Source: Aliivibrio salmonicida LFI1238 (GTDB lineage: Bacteria; Pseudomonadota; Gammaproteobacteria; Enterobacterales; Vibrionaceae). Taken from it: 64,000 nucleotides of DNA. This document shows, piece after piece, positions 7,889 to 16,478 of this stretch. The stretch's first letter is position 1, and every line of letters begins with the position of its first letter. Under the pieces are notes generated by a model, which ran no database searches, had not been told where the DNA came from, and saw only the letters and a list, made by a program, of their open reading frames with translations. The stretch spans positions 2,418,001 to 2,482,000 of the forward strand of contig NC_011312.1 in the NCBI RefSeq assembly GCF_000196495.1, written 5' to 3'. A program made the translations under genes and the position numbers.

Positions 7889-8470
7889 TTAGAAATTGAA
7901 ACGAAAGCCTACGTTAGCTTGAAATTGGTTCACCCAATCACTTTCGTATTTTATTACACAAGTGCTGCTTGTTGAGTTTGAAGCGCAGGTGCTATCAACA
8001 CTACTATTCATAGAAGTCCCTAACCAACGGCCCTCGAACTGCAATGCAAAATGATCCGTAAAATGGTATTGCAAACCAGCAAATGCGCCTGCTGAAAAGT
8101 GAAGACTGTCATCAACCCAATCAACATCAGAGTAAGTTGTACCAATACTTAAACCTAAGAAAGAGCTTAGGTTATGTGTTAATTGATAATCTAAAGCGCT
8201 TTGAAAATGCAAATATTGAAGTTTTGATTTGAGGTTTACACCATCAACATCATTGGTTTGATTGCTATAAAATAAGCCAATTCGACCTAAATCATAATCG
8301 GTCTCAATACTTAATGAATAAGCGGTATCTGCTTTTAAATCGAGAATGTCATCATTAACGGTTTCAACTTCACCGCCAGAAGCGTAGCCAATGGAAGGCG
8401 TGATATAGATCTGAGAAAAGGCAGAAAGTGGCGTAAAAGCTAATAGTGTAAATAATGTTAATCGATTCAT
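7889..8470 (-). CDS. Outer membrane beta-barrel protein, porin-like
   Basis: This 193-aa protein has a clear signal peptide (MNRLTLFTLLAFTPLSAFSQ, cleavage after about residue 19) and alternating beta-strand patterns. It ends in GFRFNF, the terminal aromatic typical of BAM-inserted barrels. The size suits an eight-stranded OmpW/OmpX/OmpA-like barrel. Two cysteines near the C-terminal third (STCASNSTSSTC) may form a loop disulphide. No closer family was recognised; substrate or role is unknown. Confidence 0.75.
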   Translation of the reverse strand: MNRLTLFTLLAFTPLSAFSQIYITPSIGYASGGEVETVNDDILDLKADTAYSLSIETDYDLGRIGLFYSNQTNDVDGVNLKSKLQYLHFQSALDYQLTHNLSSFLGLSIGTTYSDVDWVDDSLHFSAGAFAGLQYHFTDHFALQFEGRWLGTSMNSSVDSTCASNSTSSTCVIKYESDWVNQFQANVGFRFNF

Positions 8471-8526
8471 GTGTTCCCCTAGAATTCCATTTCATAGAAG
8501 TGATTATTATGCTGACATTGTGACTC

Positions 8527-8586
8527 TAATACCAACTTGATTGATTAACTGTGTCTATTCCTTGAACATACTTCAAATTGGTGTTA
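8527..8586. repeat. Small palindromic intergenic repeat
   Basis: The ends TAATACCAACTTGA and TCAAATTGGTGTTA are imperfect inverted repeats (12 of 14 match) spanning 60 bp. Such TAATACCAA-ended palindromes are common between genes of Vibrionaceae; this is recalled, not searched. It lies upstream of the barrel protein gene. Confidence 0.55.
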
Positions 8587-8621
8587 ATTTTTTGTTACAA
8601 ACAACATGGCAAGGAGCTATT

Positions 8622-8711
8622 ATGGATCGTGATTTTAAATTCGCACTTATTACTACTGTCGCTGTATTTTCAGGCCTAGCATTTTTTGGAACGTTAGTTC
8701 TAACAGCCTAG
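8622..8711 (+). CDS. Putative 29-aa membrane peptide
   Basis: An ATG with AAGGAG 6 nt upstream opens a 29-codon frame beginning MDRDFKFALITTVAVFSGLA and continuing with hydrophobic residues to LVLTA. It has a charged N-terminus followed by one 20-residue membrane segment. A good terminator (8726-8763) follows 14 nt after the stop, so it looks like a free-standing small-protein gene. No family was recognised. The alternative is a chance ORF in the leader of the next gene, but RBS, hydrophobicity and terminator together argue for a gene. Confidence 0.65.
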   Translation: MDRDFKFALITTVAVFSGLAFFGTLVLTA

Positions 8712-8725
8712 AATGAATAGAATAA

Positions 8726-8763
8726 AAAAAGAGTAATAAAGTTTAATCTTTATTGCTCTTTTT
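8726..8763 (+). terminator. Terminator after the 29-aa peptide gene
   Basis: The stem GAGTAATAAAG/CTTTATTGCTC (one G-U pair) has a 6-nt loop, an A tract before it and T5 after it. It separates the small peptide gene from the regulator gene at 8915. Confidence 0.85.
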
Positions 8764-8914
8764 AATGGGTCGAATGTGGCGTTTTGAGAGTGAAAAAGCA
8801 CATTTTGTATCGATTACAATAGGAATGAATACAGAATCACGGCTTTTATTGATAAGTGTAGAGAGTTTTTTTATTATGTAAGTCTTTCACTTATCAATAT
8901 ATCAAGGCGAGTAG

Positions 8915-11900
8915 ATGTCTTTCATTAAAATACTTTTTACAAGTGTTTGCCTTCTTTTCTCTGCTTCAAGCTTTTCTCTTTCAGAAAATTTTATTTTTTA
9001 CCCTATGCCTATCTATGCTGATGGACAATACATTACGGCGCAACAACTCTTCCTTCGAGAAGATGGAGCGTTGTGGATGTATGATGTTTATGGTCAACTG
9101 CATTTGTTTGATGGTAAAAATATTTTCACGCTAGGTAAAAAATCTCAAACTGAATTACCAAGAAAAATTACCTTATTTGATGGGCGTTTTTGGTATATCA
9201 AAGACAATGTAATTAAATCATGGTCTCATAAAGAGGGGTTTAGGGACGAGCAGCCTTTACCTGCCTCAAAAAAAGTGAGCATGCTTAATAGTACCAATGG
9301 GATGCTGTGGGGAAACGATGACGAGTACTTCTTTGTTTATAATCCGTTAACCGAATCTTTCTCGTCTTCAATGATAAATGAATCAAATACAAGCGTTATT
9401 CTGGATCAAATCACGATCACTGGTGCTATCAATGTTAATGGGCGTTGGTTAGTTTCTATCTCTGAAGGGATTTTTGAATTTGATACGATAACAGAAAGTT
9501 TTGCCCCTTTATATTTAGGGCAATATATAGATACGATTTTTTATTCGAAGGTGACAAATCAAATCATTCTAGGGACACATGACAGCATTTGGATGATGGA
9601 GTTAACAAAAAATAACCTATTGATTAAACAAAAGTTACCGATAAACGCGTCATTTATTTCTTTTGCCGAGACGGATGGGCTTTTTTGGTTTGGGACTGAT
9701 GGTGGGTTATATCAATGGAATATAAAAAATACCACAAATTTAATTCAGTTCTTAGAGATGATTACTCTCTTGAAGGAAATAAAATTTATGCATTACTTGC
9801 CGATAAAAATAATGGGTTATGGATAGCGACAGATAATGGCGTCAGTTATTACTCGGATAGTAGTCGATTATTTACACGCATTCGTTATAAAGAAGCCAAT
9901 GGCAGTTTAGACGTGAATGAAATTAATTCGGTCTTACAAACACCAGATGAATTGGCATGGTTAGGCTCATCTACTGGCTTGTTTTTGGTTGATTCACATA
10001 ATATAAAGAAAAGCTTACGAAAAATAATAGCAAAGCCAATTAATGATCTTTCTTATGATTCTGACTCAATATGGGCAGCAACGTCTTTTGGCGTGGAGAG
10101 AATTGATCGGTATAACCAGAAAAGAACGACTCCGAATGCATTAAAATCGTTATCGACACAAAACATCGAACATATCTTTATTGATTCAACCCAAACATTA
10201 TGGTTTTCAAGCAAAAAGGGGCTGTATAAATACAATGTAGCAGAAAATAAATTGGTTCCTTTAGGTTTTTATTGGGCAATTCAACAGAAATACTCCACTC
10301 AAATTACGCATATTTATGAGAATAAAGATGGACGAGTTTCTATTGGCACAAATGTTGGTTTGTATCAATATTCTAATGGAGCATTAACGTTTGATTATGC
10401 TTATAGCCATACAGGCAGCATTTTAGATATGGCTGATACTGAATATGGTAATTCATGGATAGTAAGTAACTACGGCCTACAATTGACCCTACTTAATGGG
10501 GTTCGTAAAGACATCAAACTCCCTGCTGAATATATAACCCCTCATTGTGTACTGCCAAGTAGCAAAGGTGTATGGCTATCTTCTAGTAAAGGGCTTTCTT
10601 TATACACCCACCAAGGCCGCTTAATGAAACATTTTGGTAGCCAAAGAGGGTTAATTAATAATGAATTATTGCCTAATCTTTGTTCTATTTCTCCTGCGGG
10701 TAAAATGCTTTTCGCAAGCAAAGATGGTGTGATCTTTGTTAATGAGCAAGATCTTATTGAGTATCAAATAACGAAGCCGAAGGTGGTCTTTGGCAAAGTA
10801 AAAGTGGGGGATCGTATTGTTAGTTATGGCGAGGATAATAAATTAACAAAACAAGTCCCTTATGGTTCTAGTATCTCTTTCTTATTTGGTATTTTACCGG
10901 AATTTCAGAATAAATATTTATCGTTTCAATTGATGGGTTCTAATGATGAATCGTGGTTAGATTTTGAAGGTAACTTGTTGATTTTTGACTCATTAAATCC
11001 AGGTAAGTACACACTACGGATCAGACCTAAGAATGATGGGCAAAGAAGCAGTAATGTCACAGAGTTTATTTTCTATATTGAAGTACCCTGGTTTTTTGCT
11101 CCTTGGTTTGTTTTTTTACTTTTTGTCAGCTTGGTTAGCGTTGTCATTGCTATATATTACTGGCGCTCTAAAGAAATTAAGAGAAGTAATGAAAATTTAA
11201 GAAAAAGCGTGGGAGTAAAAACGAAGCAATTGAGTAATCAAGGGAAGGTATTAACATCAAGTAATCGCCAGTTGCAAAAGTTACTTACTGTGCGACAACA
11301 TGTTATTGCTGAGATGGCAGAGCAAGCGCAACAACCGATTAAAGACATTCAAGTAAACCTATACAAAAAGGGATCGTTAACTAACTTGTCATTGGCTAAT
11401 CAGTGTGAGTATAGCTTACAGCTTTTACAGCAATTAACTCAATTAGAGTCGTTTGCCGATTTGCAAAAAAATAGAAGAATGAATCAAGTACTACAGCCGT
11501 TACTTACTGCCGCTATTAAGAGTTGGAAAGATGAGTTTTACTCTAAAGGAGTGGAGTTAATATTATGTGATGATTCTAAAGGGTGTTCTATTTTTGTTGA
11601 GCCTCTTTTTATCGATACGATTTTTAATAATATGCTATTTAATTTATTAAAAAGAAGTGATTTTGGACAACAAGTAGAAATTGTTTTATTTCATGATAAT
11701 GGGGAGATCCACGTGCAATTCTTAAGCTCAGGAGAGGTCATCAATGACAATGAACTCGATGAGCTAAAACGAATTGATCTTTCTCAACACCTTCAAATCA
11801 TGAGTCAAGCAGCGTTAGGGTTATCATCTGTAAAATTGCTTACCATACAAAATGGTGGGCATTTTGTATTAGTTAAAAATGAAGCCAGTAATGGTGAAAT

Positions 11901-12315
11901 AAAATTATCTTGGCCTGTGGCTGTTGATGCGTTAGTAGAAAGACCAGAGAAATTTAATTATAAGATTGATAATGATAAAGATGATAATCAACAACAATGG
12001 TTAATTGATGTATATCGTTTAGTTGAACAGTCTTACGGTGACCCTACTTTTGGTACAAGTGCGGCAGCTAAATTGCTATACACCTCTGAACGCAATCTGC
12101 AGAGAAAGTTTAAACAAATAACGCAACGTTCATTCATGGAGTATGTGACAGAAATCAGATTAGAAAAAGCGTGTGAAATGTTAATTTCAGGAAATAAAGT
12201 GGCTAATGCAGCGTTTGAATCCAGATTTAATGATCCTTCTTATTTTAGTAAGCGCTTTAAGCGTCATTATGGTTTATCACCGACACAGTTTGTTTCTGAG
12301 AATGAAATTTTATAG
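8915..12315 (+). pseudogene. Beta-propeller/Y_Y_Y sensor with degenerate kinase and AraC HTH; frameshifted
   Basis: Two overlapping frames (8915-9826 and 9715-12315) together make one protein of about 1133 aa. A signal peptide or anchor comes first, then a Reg_prop-type beta-propeller (repeats such as NNGLWIATDNGV and TLWFSSKKGLYKY), a Y_Y_Y domain, one transmembrane helix (WFFAPWFVFLLFVSLVSVVI), a coiled coil, a kinase-like region and a C-terminal AraC HTH (SAAAKLLYTSERNLQRKFK, DPSYFSKRFKRHYGLSPTQF). The layout resembles hybrid two-component sensors but has no receiver domain. The kinase phospho-His position reads AEMAEQAQQP, with no His. The frames join at a run of six A at 9723-9728; one extra A would restore them. 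It may be a pseudogene, or slippage at A AAA AAT could rescue it. Ligand and targets are unknown. Confidence 0.8.
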
Positions 12316-12376
12316 CTATGGGATTTTATATTGTAGATATAAGGTAAGGGACTTAATAAGGAAAGAAAAAAAAGAT

Positions 12377-12526
12377 CGTGGCGTCGCCGGGGGGACGACG
12401 CCACGGGTACCAAAGGCACCTTCGCTTGCTGCCGAGGAAGTAAGATTTCTCTTGTTTCCTCTTATAGAATAAAAATTAAGAGGTCTCCCTCTCGATGGAA
12501 TAACTATAATCCCACCGCCTTTTTTT
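12377..12526 (+). ncRNA. Candidate structured RNA or attenuator upstream of feo
   Basis: Three stem-loops in succession end at a T7 run, and base composition is much richer in GC than the flanks. The first stem is 10 bp without mismatch. No known RNA family was recognised. It could be a transcription terminator complex for the upstream regulator, a small RNA, or a remnant of a mobile repeat. Strand is assigned from the T run only. Confidence 0.3.
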
Positions 12527-12769
12527 ACATATCAAAATAACGCCAATCGATAAGGATAAATACGACAAATCGATATTTTTAATTTAAGTTGTTGTTTTTA
12601 AATAACTATATTCCCATGTCGCATTTGTCCTATATTTGTGTCATTTTCGACGTCAATTCAATACATATTTAAATTAACGTGATTGACGTTTTTTTTGAAG
12701 CAGTATCACGATCTTATTTTCGATTAAAAATCGTTATTTATAGTATTTTTGTCAATTTACTGAAAAAAA

Positions 12770-12839
12770 TTGATTTAGCGCAAGATAAAAGTAACAGTTA
12801 GTTATAAAATGAAACGAAATAATAATGATTCTCACTATC
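12770..12839 (+). promoter_or_regulatory. feoABC promoter with FNR-like and Fur-like sites
   Basis: TTGATTTAGCGCAA (12770-12783) resembles the FNR consensus TTGAT-N4-ATCAA, and a TATAAA -10 box follows at 12803-12808. This puts the FNR-like centre about 40 bp before the likely start, the class II activator position. A Fur-like 19-mer at 12821-12839 (AATAATGATTCTCACTATC, 15 of 19 matches to the consensus) covers the transcript start region. Together they suggest activation without oxygen and repression by iron, which suits a ferrous iron transporter. Confidence 0.65.
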
Positions 12840-12851
12840 GTGGAGCTTTGA

Positions 12852-13079
12852 ATGAATTTAGCGCAATTAGAAAGCGGTAAAAAAGCCGTTGTAACAGACA
12901 TGTCTTTATTACCAACGGATACAAGAAAGAAATTAATGGTAATGGGAATGCTGCCACATACTGAAATTTCTATATTGCGTAAGGCTCCAATGGGTGACCC
13001 GTTACAGATCAGTGTAAGAGGTACTTCTCTTGCCATTCGTAAAAATCTAGCAGAACAGATTACAGTTAAGGAATTATAA
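12852..13079 (+). CDS. feoA: Ferrous iron transport protein FeoA
   Basis: This 75-aa cytoplasmic protein has the SH3-like FeoA fold: MNLAQLESGKKAVVTDM, a central GMLPHTEISILRKAPMGDP and the ending RGTSLAIRKNLAEQI. It assists FeoB. The start has GGAG 8 nt upstream, just after the Fur-like site. It lies 1 nt before feoB and is the first gene of feoABC. Confidence 0.95.
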   Translation: MNLAQLESGKKAVVTDMSLLPTDTRKKLMVMGMLPHTEISILRKAPMGDPLQISVRGTSLAIRKNLAEQITVKEL

Positions 13080-13080
13080 A

Positions 13081-15357
13081 ATGCAGTATCAGGTATTAAC
13101 TGTAGGAAATCCAAACAGCGGTAAAACAACCTTATTTAATGGATTAACAGGTGCAAAGCAACAAGTTGGTAATTGGGCTGGTGTTACGGTCGAGAAGAAA
13201 ACAGGTAAATATATCTGTTCTGGCGATGAATTTTTATTAACGGATTTACCGGGTATCTACGCGCTGGATAGTGGTAATGATGTAAACAGTCTTGATGAAA
13301 CCATTGCCTCACGCGCCGTGCTTACTCATGATGCCGACGTTATTATTAATGTGGTTGATGCGTCGTGCTTAGAGCGCAGTTTATACATGACATTGCAGTT
13401 ACGTGAATTGGGTCGACCAATGATTGTTGTGCTAAATAAGATGGATGTATTAAAGCGTCAACGACAAGTATTAGATATCAAGGGATTAGAAAAAACGTTA
13501 GGTTGCCCAGTTTTAGCTCTTTCTGCGAATAATAATGGTCAAGTACATATGTTTAAAGAAAAACTGCATAAATCCATTGCCCAAGGCATTAAAATGGCAC
13601 CGCTTGAATTATCGTATGGTGATAGAGTTGAAGCGGCAATAAAAGAAGCGTCTCATTTATTCTCAAGTAAATACGCATCAAGTCGTTCTTTAGCGATCAG
13701 AGCATTAGAGAATGATGCATTAGTGTTAAATACATTAGAAGCTGATAAACGAAATGCGATTGCTAACATTGCGAATGTCTTAACGACCGAAGTTGAAGCG
13801 GATTTCCATATTGCAGATTGTCGATATACTTTTTTACATCAACTATGCCAAAAGTTACGTCGTCAAGAAGGTGGACTAAGCCACAGCGTAAGCGAAAAAA
13901 TTGATAGTGTAATTTTGAATAAATGGGTTGGTATTCCTTTCTTTTTCTTCGTTATGTACTTAATGTTCATGTTTTCTATCAATATAGGCAGCGCATTTAT
14001 CGATTTCTTTGATATCGGTGTGGGTGCATTATTGGTAGATGGAAGTCATTATTTATTAGATAACCATTTACCGGTTTGGCTAGTGACATTGATTGCTGAT
14101 GGTGTTGGTGGTGGTATTCAAACTGTTGCAACATTTATTCCTGTTATCGGTTGTTTATACCTATTTTTATCTTTGCTTGAAAGCTCAGGCTACATGGCTC
14201 GTGCTGCTTTTGTTCTTGATAAAGTAATGCAAAAAATTGGTTTACCTGGTAAAGCGTTTGTTCCTTTAGTGCTTGGTTTTGGTTGTAACGTTCCTGCCAT
14301 TATGGCAACTCGAACGTTAGAGCAGGAGCGTGAACGTAAACTAGCGGCTTCAATGGCGCCATTTATGTCATGTGGTGCACGCTTGCCTGTTTATGCGTTG
14401 TTTGCTGCGGCATTCTTTCCAGAAAATGGACAAAATGTTGTGTTTGGTTTGTACTTTTTAGGTATTTTAGCCGCTGTATTTACCGGCTTACTGCTAAAAC
14501 ATACTATCTATCCTGGTCGTAGTGATACGTTCATTATGGAAATTCCTGATTATGAATTTCCAACGGTACGTAACATCATGATTAAAACATGGCAGAAATT
14601 GAAGCGCTTTGTTCTTGGTGCCGGTAAAACTATTGTTGTGGTAGTGACTATTTTGAGTTTCTTTAATTCTTTAGGAATGGATGGTTCTTTTGGTAATGAA
14701 GACAGTGAAAATTCAGTATTATCAAAAGCGGCTCAAATTGTGACACCGATATTAGCACCAATTGGTATTCAAGAAGACAACTGGCCTGCAACCGTCGGTA
14801 TTATCACGGGTATTTTTGCTAAAGAAGCGGTAGTGGGTACATTAAACAGCTTATATGCTGATCCTGCGGGAGATGACGCTGAATTTAATCTTATGGCTAG
14901 CCTTGAAGAAGCCGTAATGTCGATCCCTGAGAACTTAACGGGTCTTAGTTATTCTGATCCATTAGGGGTTGAAGTGGGGGATTTAACGGACAGTGCGGCT
15001 GTCGCGGCAGACCAAGGTGTAGAACGCTCTATCTTTGGTAACTTACAAACGTATTTTGTAACGAGTGCAAGTGCAATGGCGTATTTAATCTTTATCTTGC
15101 TGTATACACCATGTGTTGCTGCAATGGGGGCTTACATGCGTGAATTTGGTCGTCAATATTCTTATTTTATTGCTGGTTGGACGATGTTATTGGCTTATGT
15201 GTCTTCGACATTATTTTACCAAATTGCAAACTTCTCTAATGCTCCGATGACAAGCAGTATGTGGATTGCGATTTCACTAGCTGCAATGGCTGTAACTTAT
15301 TTAGCGTTGAAGAGAAAGAGTCGAGAGGTTGAAAACCAAGAGGCGGCATTAGTATGA
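13081..15357 (+). CDS. feoB: Fe(II) transporter FeoB
   Basis: This 758-aa inner-membrane ferrous iron permease has an N-terminal G protein domain: G1 GNPNSGKTTLFN (residues 8-19), G3 DLPG near 58, and G4 NKMD near 120. A helical GDI-like spacer follows to about 270, then the membrane part with two Gate-type repeats, including LGFGCNVPAIMATRT and MSCGARLPVYALF with the conserved cysteines. It is full length. The stop overlaps the feoC start by 4 nt. Fe2+ import would be most useful in low-oxygen conditions, in line with the FNR-like site upstream. Confidence 0.97.
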   Translation: MQYQVLTVGNPNSGKTTLFNGLTGAKQQVGNWAGVTVEKKTGKYICSGDEFLLTDLPGIYALDSGNDVNSLDETIASRAVLTHDADVIINVVDASCLERSLYMTLQLRELGRPMIVVLNKMDVLKRQRQVLDIKGLEKTLGCPVLALSANNNGQVHMFKEKLHKSIAQGIKMAPLELSYGDRVEAAIKEASHLFSSKYASSRSLAIRALENDALVLNTLEADKRNAIANIANVLTTEVEADFHIADCRYTFLHQLCQKLRRQEGGLSHSVSEKIDSVILNKWVGIPFFFFVMYLMFMFSINIGSAFIDFFDIGVGALLVDGSHYLLDNHLPVWLVTLIADGVGGGIQTVATFIPVIGCLYLFLSLLESSGYMARAAFVLDKVMQKIGLPGKAFVPLVLGFGCNVPAIMATRTLEQERERKLAASMAPFMSCGARLPVYALFAAAFFPENGQNVVFGLYFLGILAAVFTGLLLKHTIYPGRSDTFIMEIPDYEFPTVRNIMIKTWQKLKRFVLGAGKTIVVVVTILSFFNSLGMDGSFGNEDSENSVLSKAAQIVTPILAPIGIQEDNWPATVGIITGIFAKEAVVGTLNSLYADPAGDDAEFNLMASLEEAVMSIPENLTGLSYSDPLGVEVGDLTDSAAVAADQGVERSIFGNLQTYFVTSASAMAYLIFILLYTPCVAAMGAYMREFGRQYSYFIAGWTMLLAYVSSTLFYQIANFSNAPMTSSMWIAISLAAMAVTYLALKRKSREVENQEAALV

Positions 15358-15596
15358 TACTCACTGAGCTTAAGCAATATATTGATGAAGAGGGTCGGGT
15401 TGAAAGACTGACTCTCGCGAAAAAGTTCAGTATGAGTGAAGATGGTGTTGATGCAATGCTTGATCTATGGGTAAAAAAAGGAAAGTTAACCCGTGAATTA
15501 ATCGGTTGTGATAAGACACAATGCTGCCAAGAAGCCGAGCGTGTTTGGTATCGACCGGTTTATAAAGATGAGTTAATGACCACTTACATACGATAA
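15354..15596 (+). CDS. feoC: FeoC-like regulator/accessory protein
   Basis: This 80-aa protein has an N-terminal winged-helix (ILTELKQYIDEEGRVERLTLAKKF is residues 2-25, not quoted in full elsewhere) and a cysteine-containing region (GCDKTQCCQEAE) near 51-62. It is the usual FeoC arrangement in which Cys residues may bind an Fe-S cluster or zinc. Its start overlaps feoB (ATGA). A terminator follows at 15626-15656. Confidence 0.9.
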   Translation: MILTELKQYIDEEGRVERLTLAKKFSMSEDGVDAMLDLWVKKGKLTRELIGCDKTQCCQEAERVWYRPVYKDELMTTYIR

Positions 15597-15625
15597 TCAT
15601 CCAGTTTACAGTAGGATGATAAATA

Positions 15626-15656
15626 AAAACGAGAGCCAATAGGTTCTCGTTTTTTT
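15626..15656 (+). terminator. Terminator of feoABC
   Basis: The stem AACGAGAGCC/GGTTCTCGTT has one G-U pair and an AATA loop, with A tract before and T7 after. It ends 11 bp before IS66 copy 2, so the insertion leaves the operon intact. Confidence 0.92.
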
Positions 15657-15748
15657 ATGGGCGAAAGGTAAGCGTGCGGGGAACTACACCTAACAAATAA
15701 AATTCATTATGCGTATCTTACGATCTTTCATTTAACGAGAACGTAATT

Positions 15749-16063
15749 ATGCAAAAAGATAAAAAGAGAACACCAGAGCAATGGCACGCTCTATTTGAAT
15801 CTCAGCAATCTAGCAAGCTTAGTGCCGCTGAATTTTGTCGTAACCATAATATTCTGCCAAAGACATTTAGTGCACGTAAAGCACGATGGAAACAAAAGAT
15901 TAACGCTTCTACTTTCTTGAAAGTAGAAGCGTTAACATCAACTATCATCGCCACTCCACAATTACCAGATATTCAACTTTCTATCGGAAAATTGCGATTA
16001 ACATTGCCAGCTAATACTGAACCTCACTGGATAGGACTCTTATTAAAAGGGTATCAATCATGA
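15749..16063 (+). CDS. tnpA: IS66 accessory protein TnpA, copy 2
   Basis: This 104-aa protein is identical to the copy 1 TnpA, with the N-terminal HTH-like segment and the internal palindrome at 15900-15935. The stop overlaps the tnpB start (ATGA). Confidence 0.9.
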   Translation: MQKDKKRTPEQWHALFESQQSSKLSAAEFCRNHNILPKTFSARKARWKQKINASTFLKVEALTSTIIATPQLPDIQLSIGKLRLTLPANTEPHWIGLLLKGYQS

Positions 16064-16407
16064 ATGTATTTACTGATGTTTCCACCATTTATCTTCATCG
16101 TGATTTTGTCGATTTTCGCAAGGCCATTAATGGCCTTGTCGTGATTGTTGAGCAAGAAATGCAGCTATCACCGTTTAGTGATGCTCTATTTATATTTTGC
16201 AATAAGCCTCGTGATAAACTCAAAATATTGTATTGGGATAAAACAGGATTCGCTTTATGGTACAAGCGATTAGATGAAGACCGCTTCAAATGGCCACGAA
16301 ATATAAATAACGATACGTTAGCATTATCAGAGCAGCAACTGACACTGCTATTACAAGGTTTTGATATCTTAGGACATCAACCGGTACATTATCAAACAAC
16401 CCTTTAA
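16060..16407 (+). CDS. tnpB: IS66 accessory protein TnpB, copy 2
   Basis: This 115-aa protein is identical to copy 1; one silent change (CAA to CAG) is visible near 16163. It is an intact member of the IS66 Orf2 family and could act in trans on copy 3, whose tnpB is broken. Confidence 0.93.
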   Translation: MNVFTDVSTIYLHRDFVDFRKAINGLVVIVEQEMQLSPFSDALFIFCNKPRDKLKILYWDKTGFALWYKRLDEDRFKWPRNINNDTLALSEQQLTLLLQGFDILGHQPVHYQTTL

Positions 16408-16478
16408 ATAGTTGATTCTCAGTCAAGAATAGGAGGCAACCGATTGATTACCTGTATTATCGTTATATAGTCATCTAC

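Larger units (their letters stand above)
12316..12851. other. Region upstream of feoA with GC-rich hairpin cluster
   Basis: There is no convincing protein gene. From 12377 a GC-rich island stands out in AT-rich surroundings: a perfect hairpin CGTGGCGTCG/CGACGCCACG (12377-12405, 9-nt loop), a GAGGAA/TTCCTC stem (12434-12461), an AGAGG/CCTCT stem (12479-12492) and a T7 run (12520-12526). Further on, ACGTCAAT (12650-12657) and ATTGACGT (12682-12689) form an inverted repeat followed by T8. The remainder holds the feo promoter. The hairpin series could be a structured RNA or the end of the regulator transcript. Confidence 0.55.

Noticed and set aside
12206..12472. 88-aa plus-strand ORF overlapping the end of the AraC-type gene
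   Set aside because: It runs in another frame through the HTH coding region and the GC-rich hairpins, with no RBS or family.
12752..13129. 125-aa minus-strand ORF opposite feoA
   Set aside because: It is antisense to feoA, starts inside feoB and has no RBS; a coding shadow.
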